Origin: Anaerolineaceae bacterium UBA5365
GTDB lineage: Bacteria; Chloroflexota; Anaerolineae; Anaerolineales; Anaerolineaceae
DNA: 10,221 nt
Direction: 5' to 3'
Assembly (NCBI GenBank): GCA_002407905.1
Contig: DHPL01000040.1
Location: 80,415 to 90,635 of the forward strand
This document shows positions 1 to 6,449 of the stretch, piece by piece (position 1 is the first letter of the stretch; each line of letters begins with the position of its first letter). The notes beneath the pieces were generated by a model. It worked only from the letters and a program-made list of their open reading frames with translations, was not told the origin of the DNA and ran no database searches. Made by a program: the position numbers and the translations under genes.

Positions 1-597
1 GATGCCCAGCGCTTCGAGCACAATCTGGATGAACTCGTTCAGGCCCTGGACCTTTCCCTGATCCTCCAGCAGCCAACCCGCACCCTTTCGCTGGGCCAGC
101 GCATGCGCTGCGAGATCGCCGCTTCGCTCCTGCATGACCCGGACATCCTCTTCCTGGACGAACCCACCATCGGTTTGGACGCGCGCAACAAGATTGCCGT
201 GCGCGAATTCATCCGCGGCCAAAACCGCCGGCACGGCACCACCGTGATCCTTACCACCCACGATATGCAGGACATCGAAGCCCTCACCCAGCGCATCCTG
301 CTCATCGGCAACGGCCGCCTGCTTCTGGATGGCCAGATCGACGAACTCAAGCGCCGGGTCAGCCCGCTGCGGCGGATCACCATCGAACACAGCGGGCCCT
401 TAGCCGAATTACCCGCAGGAGTGAGTATCGAAGACCAGCGCCCAGGCCAGACCAAGCTGCAGGTGGATACATCCCGCGTCAGCGTCTCGGAAGCCATCAG
501 CCAGCTGGCCAAAAAACTGGAGATCGAAGACCTCACCGTCGCCGGGCCTACCGCCGAAGAACTCGTGCTCTCGCTTTACAAGGAGTACACCCTGTGA
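1..597 (+). CDS. ABC exporter ATP-binding protein, C-terminal part (5' end outside window)
   Basis: ATPase subunit of an ABC-2 type exporter; it would hydrolyse ATP on the cytoplasmic side to drive the two permeases encoded next. The reading frame is open from base 1, so the gene begins upstream and an ATG at 103 is internal. Visible in order are an ABC signature variant LSLGQ just before RMRCEIA, Walker B ILFLDEP, the D-loop IGLD and the H-loop histidine in LTTHDM. About 80 residues of C-terminal domain follow. The Walker A loop and Q-loop are not in the window. The wording around the signature and Walker B fits the COG4586 group (uncharacterised or viologen-type exporters), a family judgement from memory. 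The stop overlaps the next gene's GTG start in a GTGA, which implies translational coupling. The truncation is caused by the window edge, not by decay. The substrate cannot be told from sequence. Confidence 0.93.
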   Translation, partial: DAQRFEHNLDELVQALDLSLILQQPTRTLSLGQRMRCEIAASLLHDPDILFLDEPTIGLDARNKIAVREFIRGQNRRHGTTVILTTHDMQDIEALTQRILLIGNGRLLLDGQIDELKRRVSPLRRITIEHSGPLAELPAGVSIEDQRPGQTKLQVDTSRVSVSEAISQLAKKLEIEDLTVAGPTAEELVLSLYKEYTL

Positions 598-1397
598 GAG
601 CCATTGCGGCCATCTTCCGTGCCGATTTCAATCAGCACATTCAGTACCGCGCCTCTGCCCTGGCCGGGCTGACCACCCAGTTTTTCTGGGGTTTCATGTA
701 CATTCTGCTCTACATGGCTTTCCTGCGCAGCAACCCCAGCGCCTTCCCCATGACCCAGCGCGAACTGATGAGCTATGTCTGGCTCAACCAGGGCCTGCTG
801 ATCATGGTGGTCATTTGGTTTGTAGACCTGCGCATCCTGGACGATATCGTCAAAGGCAATGTGGCATACGAGCTATGCCGGCCCATGGACCTCTACCATT
901 ACTGGTTCATTAAAAGCGTTTCACGCCGCCTGGCCCGAGCCTGGCTGCGGATGGTTCCGCTTTTCGCAGTGGCAGCCCTGCTTCCCCAGCCTTACCGCCT
1001 CATGCCGCCCTACAGCCTCCTGCATGGGCTGGCCTTTCTGGTCAGCATGCTTTTGGGATTTTTCATCCTCAACGCGCTCACCATGTTCCTCTACGCGGGC
1101 ACCTTTTACACCCTGAACCCAACCGGCATCCGCACGCTGATGGCCGCCTTTATGGACCTACTCAGCGGCTCGCTGATCCCCCTCCCCTTCTTCCCGGATG
1201 CCATTCGCCGGCTATTGGAATTGCTGCCTTTTGGCTCCGTACAAAACGCGCCCTTCCTCATCTATTCCGGCCACATCCCCACCGAGCGCATCCTGCCTAC
1301 CATCCTGCTGCAGCTTTTCTGGTGCCTGGTGCTTTATGCCTGGGGCCGCCTGCTTTTCGCGCGCATGATCAGGCGCGTCAGTTTTCAGGGGGGCTAA
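594..1397 (+). CDS. ABC-2 family exporter permease, first subunit
   Basis: Integral membrane permease of 267 residues, partner of the upstream ATPase. About six hydrophobic segments are visible by eye, near residues 20-45, 64-80, 110-128, 143-170, 180-200 and 236-256. A charged cytoplasmic-looking stretch between the second and third contains LRILDDIVKGNVAYELCRP, a pattern I associate with the COG4587/DUF990 (ABC-2 family) permeases, where a Gly-x-x-(A/D)-x-x-L-x-RP motif recurs. The GTG start is chosen because it overlaps the ATPase stop by 4 bases and no later start would keep the first helix context. The next permease begins directly after this stop. It probably forms a heterodimeric channel with that second permease. 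Substrate unknown; drugs, viologens or lipids are guesses by family only. Confidence 0.9.
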   Translation: MRAIAAIFRADFNQHIQYRASALAGLTTQFFWGFMYILLYMAFLRSNPSAFPMTQRELMSYVWLNQGLLIMVVIWFVDLRILDDIVKGNVAYELCRPMDLYHYWFIKSVSRRLARAWLRMVPLFAVAALLPQPYRLMPPYSLLHGLAFLVSMLLGFFILNALTMFLYAGTFYTLNPTGIRTLMAAFMDLLSGSLIPLPFFPDAIRRLLELLPFGSVQNAPFLIYSGHIPTERILPTILLQLFWCLVLYAWGRLLFARMIRRVSFQGG

Positions 1398-2177
1398 ATG
1401 CTGCGGCTGTACACTAAATACCTGGATATGAACCTGCGCGCTCAGCTGGAGCACCGCCAATCCTTTGTGATGATGCTGCTCAGCCAAGCCCTCCTGGCCT
1501 TTTCCAGTTTTCTGGTCCTGCAGATCCTCATGCAGCGTTTTGGCAGTGTGGGCGGCTTTGGCCTGGACGAAGTGATGCTGAGTTTCGCGGTCACCTGGAT
1601 GTCCTTCTCCCTCGCCGAAACATTTGTCCGCGGCTTCGACCGCTTTAGCGTGCTGATCGCCAATGGCGGCTTCGATCGCGTACTCTTGCGGCCCCGCAGC
1701 GCCATCCTGCAGGTCCTGGGCAGCACCGTGGATTTCTCCCGCCTGGGGCGCCTGCTCCAGGCCCTGATCATCCTGATTTTGATAGCCGTTCGTGGGCCAA
1801 TCCAATGGGATTTTCTGCGCCTGCTCACCCTTAGCAATATGCTGGTGGGCGGCTTTTGCGTATTTGCAGGGCTCTTTATATTACAGGCCGGGGTAACCTT
1901 CTTCACCACCGAAGGCCTGGAGATCTTCAACATTTTCACAGACGGCGGACGCGAGTTTGGCAGCTACCCCATGCTGATCTACGGCCAGCTGATGCTGCGC
2001 TTCTTTACCTTCGTGGTGCCCATTGCTCTATTCCAGACCTATCCGCTGGCCTACCTTTTCGGCCGCAGCCAAAACCTGGGCCTGGTCTTCCTCCCCCTGC
2101 TTGCCGGGCTCTTTTTACTGCCAGCCTATCTGCTTTGGCGCTTGGGCCGCCGGCGTTACGAATCCACCGGAAGCTGA
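1398..2177 (+). CDS. ABC-2 family exporter permease, second subunit
   Basis: Second membrane subunit of the exporter, 259 residues, with about six hydrophobic segments (roughly residues 22-45, 58-78, 110-132, 145-172, 200-222 and 228-250). The cytoplasmic loop carries GFDRVLLRPRSAILQVLG followed by a LGRLLQAL stretch. This is the hallmark I recall for the COG3694 permeases, and it mirrors the GNVAYELCRP region of the preceding subunit. The ATG follows the preceding TAA with no spacer, and the G-rich run CAGGGGGG a few bases upstream can act as the ribosome binding site. It is the last gene of the plus-strand operon and converges on murJ 42 bases away. Together the three genes make a standard ATPase plus two-permease exporter with no periplasmic binding protein in view. 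Confidence 0.9.
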   Translation: MLRLYTKYLDMNLRAQLEHRQSFVMMLLSQALLAFSSFLVLQILMQRFGSVGGFGLDEVMLSFAVTWMSFSLAETFVRGFDRFSVLIANGGFDRVLLRPRSAILQVLGSTVDFSRLGRLLQALIILILIAVRGPIQWDFLRLLTLSNMLVGGFCVFAGLFILQAGVTFFTTEGLEIFNIFTDGGREFGSYPMLIYGQLMLRFFTFVVPIALFQTYPLAYLFGRSQNLGLVFLPLLAGLFLLPAYLLWRLGRRRYESTGS

Positions 2178-2188
2178 TTGAGTTCTGC

Positions 2189-2205
2189 CTGACCCGCCGG
2201 GTCAG
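2189..2205. terminator. Inverted repeat between convergent operons, possible two-way terminator
   Basis: The 17 bases CTGACCCGCCGGGTCAG form a perfect inverted repeat (8-base arms around one central base, giving a realistic 7-bp GC-rich stem with a 3-base loop). It sits in the 42-base spacer between the stop of the plus-strand permease and the stop of the minus-strand murJ, where a shared terminator is expected. Neither flank has a real T-run (TCCTTA on the plus side), so intrinsic termination would be weak; it may only stabilise 3' ends. Confidence 0.5.
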
Positions 2206-2219
2206 TCCTTACAGTAGCG

Positions 2220-3974
2220 TCAGCCTGCCTGCCCAAGGCGCCGGCGTACGGCCTGCCAGGCACTCTTTAGTTCCGGCAGTTTCAGCGCCCAGAGCACCAG
2301 GGTAAAACTGCCCAGCCCCAAGATCAGGCCGCCAGCCAATTTAACTAAAGCGCCAAACGGCGCCCAGGAATTCCATGCCAACAGGAAGAGGCTCATCACC
2401 CCGCTGGCGATCAAGGTGGCGCGCACCCCGATACCGATTTCCCTGCTTTCCAGCCCCTCCATGCGCCTGGAGATCAGCACCCACAGCACAACGCACTCCA
2501 AGGCCGTCGCCAGGGAGTTCGCCAGGGCCAGGCCCCCATGGGGCATCCAGCCCAGCCGGCGGAAAAGGGCCACAAAAGCAAAGGAAAGGCCAATGTTGAG
2601 GGTCATCGCGCCAACGCCCACCGTTACCGGCGTGCGTGTATCATGCAAGGCATAAAAAGCCCGGCTCAGCACCTCAACCAGGCTGTGCCCCACCAGGCCC
2701 ACCGCGTACCAAAGCAACGCCCAGGCCACCATTTGAGTGGAGTGTTCAGTGAATGACCCGCGTTGATACAAAAACTGTACCAAAGGCCCGCGCAAAAGCA
2801 CCAGGCCCAGACTGGCAGGGATCGCCAGAATGAGTACTACGCGCAGCACTTTGGAGAGGGTACGCCGCATGGCGTCCACCTGCCCCAATTCAGCCAGACC
2901 GGAGAGCGTGGGCAGCGAAGCGATGCCAGCGCTTTGGGCGATCGCCATCTGCGGCATCAGCATCAACCTAAAGGCGTAGCCGATGGCGGCGACCGAACCC
3001 TCCACCCCCAGGCTAAGCGCGATGAGCGTATTGGTCACAAAATTGAGCTGCACAACCCCGGCGCCAATCATCCGTGGAACCATCAGTTTCAGCACCCGCC
3101 GCACGGCGGCATTGCCCAGGCCTTCTTTGGCGCTGTATTCCCGCTGCGGCAGGCGCAATAAGGCCGGCAGCTGGATGCCCAGATGGGCCAGCGCCCCGAT
3201 CACCACGCCGTAGGCCAGGCGCTCAACGCCCCAACTCGCCGGCAGCGCCACCATCCCAAAGATCATCCCCAGGGTATAGAACACCGGCGCCAGGGCAGGC
3301 ACCAAAAAGATCTGATGCGCGTTAAGCATGCCCATGGCCAGGCCGGAGAGGCCAAAGATGAATACCGTGGGCAGCATGATCCGCAGCAGGCGTACGGTAA
3401 GCTCCAGCTGTACCTGCGCAGGGTTGGGGTCGAGGGCGAAGAGCCCATATTTCACCACCTGCGGAGCAAAAACCCATGCCAAAACAGTTACCGCGAGCAG
3501 GATGAGGCTTAGGGTGTTCACCACGCCGCTAGCCAGCCGCCAGGCGCTTTTCCGGTCGTCCCGGGCCAAATAGCCCGTGAACATCGGGATGAAAGCGCTG
3601 GCCAAAGCCCCGCCGGCCAATAGGTTGAAGAGCAGTTCGCTGATCCGGTTGGCAGCAAAGAAGGAATCAACCTCAACCGAGATGCCGAAATACCGGGCCT
3701 GGAGCATGTCCCGCAGGAGGCCGATGAGCGCGCTGATCACAAAGGCGATCATCACCATACCGGCCGCGCGGGCGATCTGCCGGCTGCCTTTCCCGGCTGC
3801 ATCCTCCGCTCCCGGGCCATCCTGGGGCAGAGGGCAGACTTTCCCATCCAGCGGCGCGTTGGGCAAACGCCCCTCCGCGCTTGGCACTATTTCCCCGCCA
3901 AGTTCCTCAGCCGGCACGCGCCCCTGCGGCGCCTCAGCTTCACCGTACGGGTCCAAAGGCAGGGATTGGCTCAC
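2220..3974 (-). CDS. murJ: MurJ (MviN)-family lipid II flippase
   Basis: Polytopic membrane protein of 584 residues from the MOP superfamily, expected to flip lipid II across the cytoplasmic membrane for peptidoglycan synthesis. At least a dozen hydrophobic segments follow a soluble 66-residue N-terminal tail. Family landmarks are LIGLLRD (R88), VDSFFAA (D103), AGGALASAFIP, YAFRLMLMP (R336), YQRGSFT and ALHDTRTPV. The start is placed at the GTG of 3974-3972 because it overlaps the mazG stop as GTGA. An upstream ATG at 4025 would lie 51 bases further inside mazG and add only a basic run. The body from about residue 70 has normal MurJ length; the extra tail is rich in Pro, Glu and Ala. Aligned without gaps to E. 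coli MurJ from memory, R24, D39 and R270 are kept, whereas R18 becomes A82 and R52 becomes F116. A related polysaccharide-flippase role (YabM-like) is possible. Co-transcribed after mazG. Confidence 0.9.
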   Translation of the reverse strand: MSQSLPLDPYGEAEAPQGRVPAEELGGEIVPSAEGRLPNAPLDGKVCPLPQDGPGAEDAAGKGSRQIARAAGMVMIAFVISALIGLLRDMLQARYFGISVEVDSFFAANRISELLFNLLAGGALASAFIPMFTGYLARDDRKSAWRLASGVVNTLSLILLAVTVLAWVFAPQVVKYGLFALDPNPAQVQLELTVRLLRIMLPTVFIFGLSGLAMGMLNAHQIFLVPALAPVFYTLGMIFGMVALPASWGVERLAYGVVIGALAHLGIQLPALLRLPQREYSAKEGLGNAAVRRVLKLMVPRMIGAGVVQLNFVTNTLIALSLGVEGSVAAIGYAFRLMLMPQMAIAQSAGIASLPTLSGLAELGQVDAMRRTLSKVLRVVLILAIPASLGLVLLRGPLVQFLYQRGSFTEHSTQMVAWALLWYAVGLVGHSLVEVLSRAFYALHDTRTPVTVGVGAMTLNIGLSFAFVALFRRLGWMPHGGLALANSLATALECVVLWVLISRRMEGLESREIGIGVRATLIASGVMSLFLLAWNSWAPFGALVKLAGGLILGLGSFTLVLWALKLPELKSAWQAVRRRLGQAG

Positions 3975-5455
3975 GCCTGCCCGTCCTCGCCGCCGGCGGC
4001 AAAAAGGCGTTTGGCCTCCTCCCAATAGGCATCCATTGCGGCAAACCCCAACTCCTGCAGGCTTTTACCCTGTTCACGCGCCTTGGCCTCAATGTAGGCA
4101 AAGCGTTTGCGGAAGCGGCTGTTGGTATCCCGCAGGGCCATTTCTGGGTCAAGATCCAGCCAGCGGATCACATTCACCGCGGCGAAAAGCAGGTCGCCTG
4201 CCTCAGCGACGCGTTCTGCCTCCGTCTGGGCCTCCAGCAGTTCCCCGATTTCCTCCCGCAGTTTGGCTACAACCGGTTCAAACTCATCCCAATCGAATCC
4301 CACGCGTTTTGCCCGCTGCTGGATCTGCTGGGCCTGGGTGAGTGCCGGCATCGCGCTGGGGATGCCGTCCAGCATTCCCTTCTGGTTCCCGCCGTTCATT
4401 TTACGTTCAGCTGCTTTGATCTTCTCCCAATTTTGGATCACGCCGTCCACGCCGTCCACTTCAAGGCTGGCAAAAACATGCGGGTGCCGGCGGATTAGTT
4501 TTTGGGAAATCCCGCGCAGCACATCGCTCATCTTAAATTCCTGGTCTTCCGCGCCAATCTGGGCATGCAGCAAAATCTGCAGCAGCAGGTCGCCTAATTC
4601 TTCCTGGAGGTGGGCAGTATCTTCCTGGTCCAGGGCTTCCAGAACCTCGTAGGCTTCCTCAAGCAGGTAAGGCCGCAGGCTGAGGTGGGTTTGCTCCCGG
4701 TCCCAAGGGCAGCCATCCGGCCCGCGCAAACGGGCGATCACCTGCTGAAAGTCCTCCAGGCTCGAGCCCGGCGCCAAGGGGGGCAGATACAGCAGGCTGC
4801 CAACACCAACACGGACCGATCGGTCAATCTGCCAGAGCAGGCAATCCTCGATGCCCTGGCTGGGCAGGCCTGGCTCGTGCACAAATTTCACAGGCCATTC
4901 GTCAGGGTAATTGGCCATCAGGGTCAACTTCAATTCGGTAGCCAGGCTATGATCCTGAATACCGCTGATGATCGCCGCCTGGGTTGGGCTGAAGTTCGGC
5001 GCTTCCAGGGCGGAAAGCGTCCCGGCCTCAGCCAGCGCCAAACCTGCGCTCAGGTCCAGGTCCAGAGCCGCCAAGGCAAAGGCCAGCCCATCCACAGCAG
5101 GAAAAACCGCCATGCTCATACCAGCTGCCAAGGCAGCCTGATGAATGGCCCCACCTAGACCGCTTCCGGCTCCCATGCCAGGCAAGGCAATGCAGACTCT
5201 GCCTTGCTCTGCCGCGATGGCGACCAAACGGGCGGCAAGCACAGTGTTTTGGTTCTCGTCCCCGGCTTGTTCAGCAGTTACTGAGGGCAATATTTCCACT
5301 TCCAGGCCTTGCGGCAGTTCAGCCACCGCCGGGTGCAGGCGGTCCAGTACATATACCTTTTCGCAGCCTTGCAGCTGCTCCCAGGCCGCCCGGCTCAGAT
5401 TTCCTGCCCCTCCGGGCCCTAAACCAATGATGCTGATCTTAGCTTTTTCTGGCAT
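3971..5455 (-). CDS. mazG: YabN-like fusion: tetrapyrrole-methylase fold plus tandem MazG nucleotide pyrophosphohydrolase
   Basis: A 494-residue cytoplasmic protein. Residues about 5-225 form a tetrapyrrole (precorrin/uroporphyrin) methylase fold starting with the glycine loop IIGLGPGGAG. Residues about 237-360 and 370-483 are two MazG units. The first has EEAYE (E266, E267, E270) and ELGD (E286, D289), the EExxE/ExxD magnesium ligands. The second has EEIGE (401-405) and EAGD (E418, D421). MazG enzymes hydrolyse NTPs or dNTPs to NMP and pyrophosphate, removing abnormal nucleotides; the methylase part of YabN proteins has no firmly known substrate. Length and domain order match Bacillus YabN (about 490 residues). 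The ATG at 5455 is chosen because GGAG lies 7 bases upstream; an in-frame start at 5515 would run through the rpsI terminator hairpin. The methylase PGHP-type motif is replaced by PGMGAGSG (92-99), so methylation may be lost. Coupled to murJ by a GTGA overlap. Confidence 0.93.
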   Translation of the reverse strand: MPEKAKISIIGLGPGGAGNLSRAAWEQLQGCEKVYVLDRLHPAVAELPQGLEVEILPSVTAEQAGDENQNTVLAARLVAIAAEQGRVCIALPGMGAGSGLGGAIHQAALAAGMSMAVFPAVDGLAFALAALDLDLSAGLALAEAGTLSALEAPNFSPTQAAIISGIQDHSLATELKLTLMANYPDEWPVKFVHEPGLPSQGIEDCLLWQIDRSVRVGVGSLLYLPPLAPGSSLEDFQQVIARLRGPDGCPWDREQTHLSLRPYLLEEAYEVLEALDQEDTAHLQEELGDLLLQILLHAQIGAEDQEFKMSDVLRGISQKLIRRHPHVFASLEVDGVDGVIQNWEKIKAAERKMNGGNQKGMLDGIPSAMPALTQAQQIQQRAKRVGFDWDEFEPVVAKLREEIGELLEAQTEAERVAEAGDLLFAAVNVIRWLDLDPEMALRDTNSRFRKRFAYIEAKAREQGKSLQELGFAAMDAYWEEAKRLFAAGGEDGQA

Positions 5456-5475
5456 TAAAGCGCTCCAATAAGCGT

Positions 5476-5501
5476 AAAGGCTGCCAATCTTGGCAGCCTT
5501 T
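5476..5501 (-). terminator. Strong hairpin ending the ribosomal protein operon after rpsI
   Basis: A perfect 12-bp inverted repeat (arms 5476-5487 and 5490-5501; arm AAAGGCTGCCAA) closes on a 2-base centre, in practice an 11-bp stem with a 4-base loop. It lies 58 bases past the rpsI stop and 21 bases ahead of mazG. On the minus strand the stem ends in CCTTT and then ACGC, so the U-run is short. On the plus strand it reads CCTTTT, but no plus-strand gene needs it. It most likely terminates, or partly terminates, the rpsM-rpsI transcript, with some read-through possible into mazG-murJ. Confidence 0.75.
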
Positions 5502-5503
5502 TG

Positions 5504-5509
5504 ATTGTA
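5504..5509 (-). promoter_or_regulatory. Possible -10 box for mazG-murJ
   Basis: The minus strand reads TACAAT here, one change from TATAAT, between the two hairpins upstream of mazG. The best -35 match is TTGCGT at 5529-5524, only 14 bases away instead of about 17, and there is no TGn extension. A start about 7 bases downstream would fall inside the terminator stem. Offered as a weak candidate for separate expression of mazG-murJ. Confidence 0.22.
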
Positions 5510-5519
5510 TCGCAAGCTT

Positions 5520-5539
5520 GCTGACGCAATAGCGGCAGC
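5520..5539 (-). promoter_or_regulatory. Second hairpin between rpsI and mazG
   Basis: GCTGACGC, a 4-base loop AATA, and GCGGCAGC pair over 8 positions with one A/G mismatch. It lies 19 bases beyond the rpsI stop, upstream of the main terminator hairpin. No U-run follows it on the minus strand, so it is more likely a 3'-end stabilising or pausing structure than a terminator. Seen by eye only. Confidence 0.4.
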
Positions 5540-5558
5540 CGGGGCACGAAGCCCAAAA

Positions 5559-5951
5559 TTAACGCTTGGTGTAGGTAGGTGCCTTGCGGGCGCGCTTCAA
5601 ACCAGGCTTCTTGCGTTCCTTGATGCGTGCATCGCGGGTGAGCAAGCCTTTATCGCGCAGGCCCCTGCGGGCGCCGTCGTCCAGGGCAACCATGGCCCGG
5701 GCCAGGCCCAGCTTCACTGCGTCGCGCTGGCCGCTTACGCCGCCGCCTTCAACCTTAACGCTCACATCGTAAGCAGCAGGGTTCTGCCCCGCGGCTTCCA
5801 TGGCGCTTAAGATCGCGGGCGCATCGCCGGCGCGGGTAAAGTAGCCTTCCAGAGGCTTTTCATTGACGGTGAAAGCGCCAGTGCCGGCGGCAACACGCAC
5901 ACGGGCCGAGCTCTCTTTGCGACGTCCGATTGCTTCTTTGTATTCAGCCAT
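5559..5951 (-). CDS. rpsI: 30S ribosomal protein S9
   Basis: Small-subunit protein of 130 residues, which is the usual length. The C-terminal tail ends in KAPTYTKR; in this family the basic tail reaches the P-site tRNA anticodon loop. The N-terminal YKEAIGRRKESSARVR and the central GQRDAVKLGLARAM stretch are typical. ATG start with GAGG and a 4-base spacer. It follows rplM by 10 bases, the conserved rplM-rpsI pair, and is the last gene of the ribosomal operon, with hairpins just downstream. Confidence 0.97.
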   Translation of the reverse strand: MAEYKEAIGRRKESSARVRVAAGTGAFTVNEKPLEGYFTRAGDAPAILSAMEAAGQNPAAYDVSVKVEGGGVSGQRDAVKLGLARAMVALDDGARRGLRDKGLLTRDARIKERKKPGLKRARKAPTYTKR

Positions 5952-5961
5952 AATACCTCGA

Positions 5962-6396
5962 TTAATTCTCTAAATTAAGCACTTGCGGGTCCTGAGCGCC
6001 ATGCGGATGCTCAGCACCAGGATAGATCTTCAGGTTGTCCAGGTAGCGCGCGGTCAGCTTGTTCTTAGGCAGCATGCCCCGCACCGCGAAGCGGATCACC
6101 CGGTCTGGATATTTTTCCATCTGGCGTTCAAAAGTAACCTGCTTCAGCCCACCCGGATATTGGGAATGGCGGTAGTACTTCTTCTCAGCCACACGGGTTT
6201 CATTGGCCAAAATTTGGCTGGCGTTGATCACCACCACGTGGTCTTCAAGCACCACGCCGGGGGTGTATTCCGGACTGTGTTTCCCGATGAGCAGGCTGGC
6301 GATTTTGGTAGCCAGGCGGCCAAGGGTTTGGCCGGAGGCATCCACGAGGTGCCATTTGCCGGCTATTTTTCCTTTAGGAACGTATGTTTTTTCCAC
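5962..6396 (-). CDS. rplM: 50S ribosomal protein L13
   Basis: Large-subunit protein of 144 residues, an early assembly protein on 23S rRNA. The family pattern is clear: KWHLVDASGQTLGRLATKIA near the start, VVVINASQI in the middle, YYRHSQYPGGLK and then AVRGMLPKNKLT. The start is GTG at 6396-6394, supported by GGAG at 6407-6404 with a 7-base spacer. It sits 53 bases after truA and 10 before rpsI, the usual truA-rplM-rpsI order. Confidence 0.97.
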   Translation of the reverse strand: MEKTYVPKGKIAGKWHLVDASGQTLGRLATKIASLLIGKHSPEYTPGVVLEDHVVVINASQILANETRVAEKKYYRHSQYPGGLKQVTFERQMEKYPDRVIRFAVRGMLPKNKLTARYLDNLKIYPGAEHPHGAQDPQVLNLEN

Positions 6397-6421
6397 TATC
6401 TTTCTCCGTTTTTCTCACCAG

Positions 6422-6438
6422 GCCCAAGCTCCTTGGGC
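6422..6438 (-). promoter_or_regulatory. Hairpin in the truA-rplM spacer
   Basis: Arms GCCCAAG and CTTGGGC (7 bp) enclose a 3-base loop that reads GAG on the minus strand. It begins 11 bases past the truA stop (6450-6452) and ends 26 bases before the rplM GTG start, so it leaves the rplM ribosome binding site free. No U-run follows. It could shield truA mRNA or mark a processing site; it may also be chance. Confidence 0.35.
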
Positions 6439-6449
6439 ATTCTGCTTTT

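Noticed and set aside
3975..4025. Upstream ATG for murJ at 4025
   Set aside because: It would overlap mazG by 55 bases and adds a Gly/Arg-rich run that mirrors mazG coding; the GTGA overlap is the more natural start.
3577..4341. A 254-codon plus-strand frame opposite murJ and mazG
   Set aside because: Low-complexity Pro/Arg/Ser-rich translation typical of an antisense shadow; both sense genes have clear family motifs.
5456..5515. Upstream in-frame start adding 20 residues to the MazG protein
   Set aside because: The added codons span the rpsI terminator hairpin and have no ribosome binding site, whereas ATG at 5455 has GGAG with a 7-base spacer and begins right before the expected methylase strand.
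5949..5956. Shared start context: AGGTATTATGGCT occurs at both rpsI and rpsM
   Set aside because: A 13-base match at two ribosomal gene starts is explained by a common ribosome binding site and Met-Ala start, not by a repeat element.
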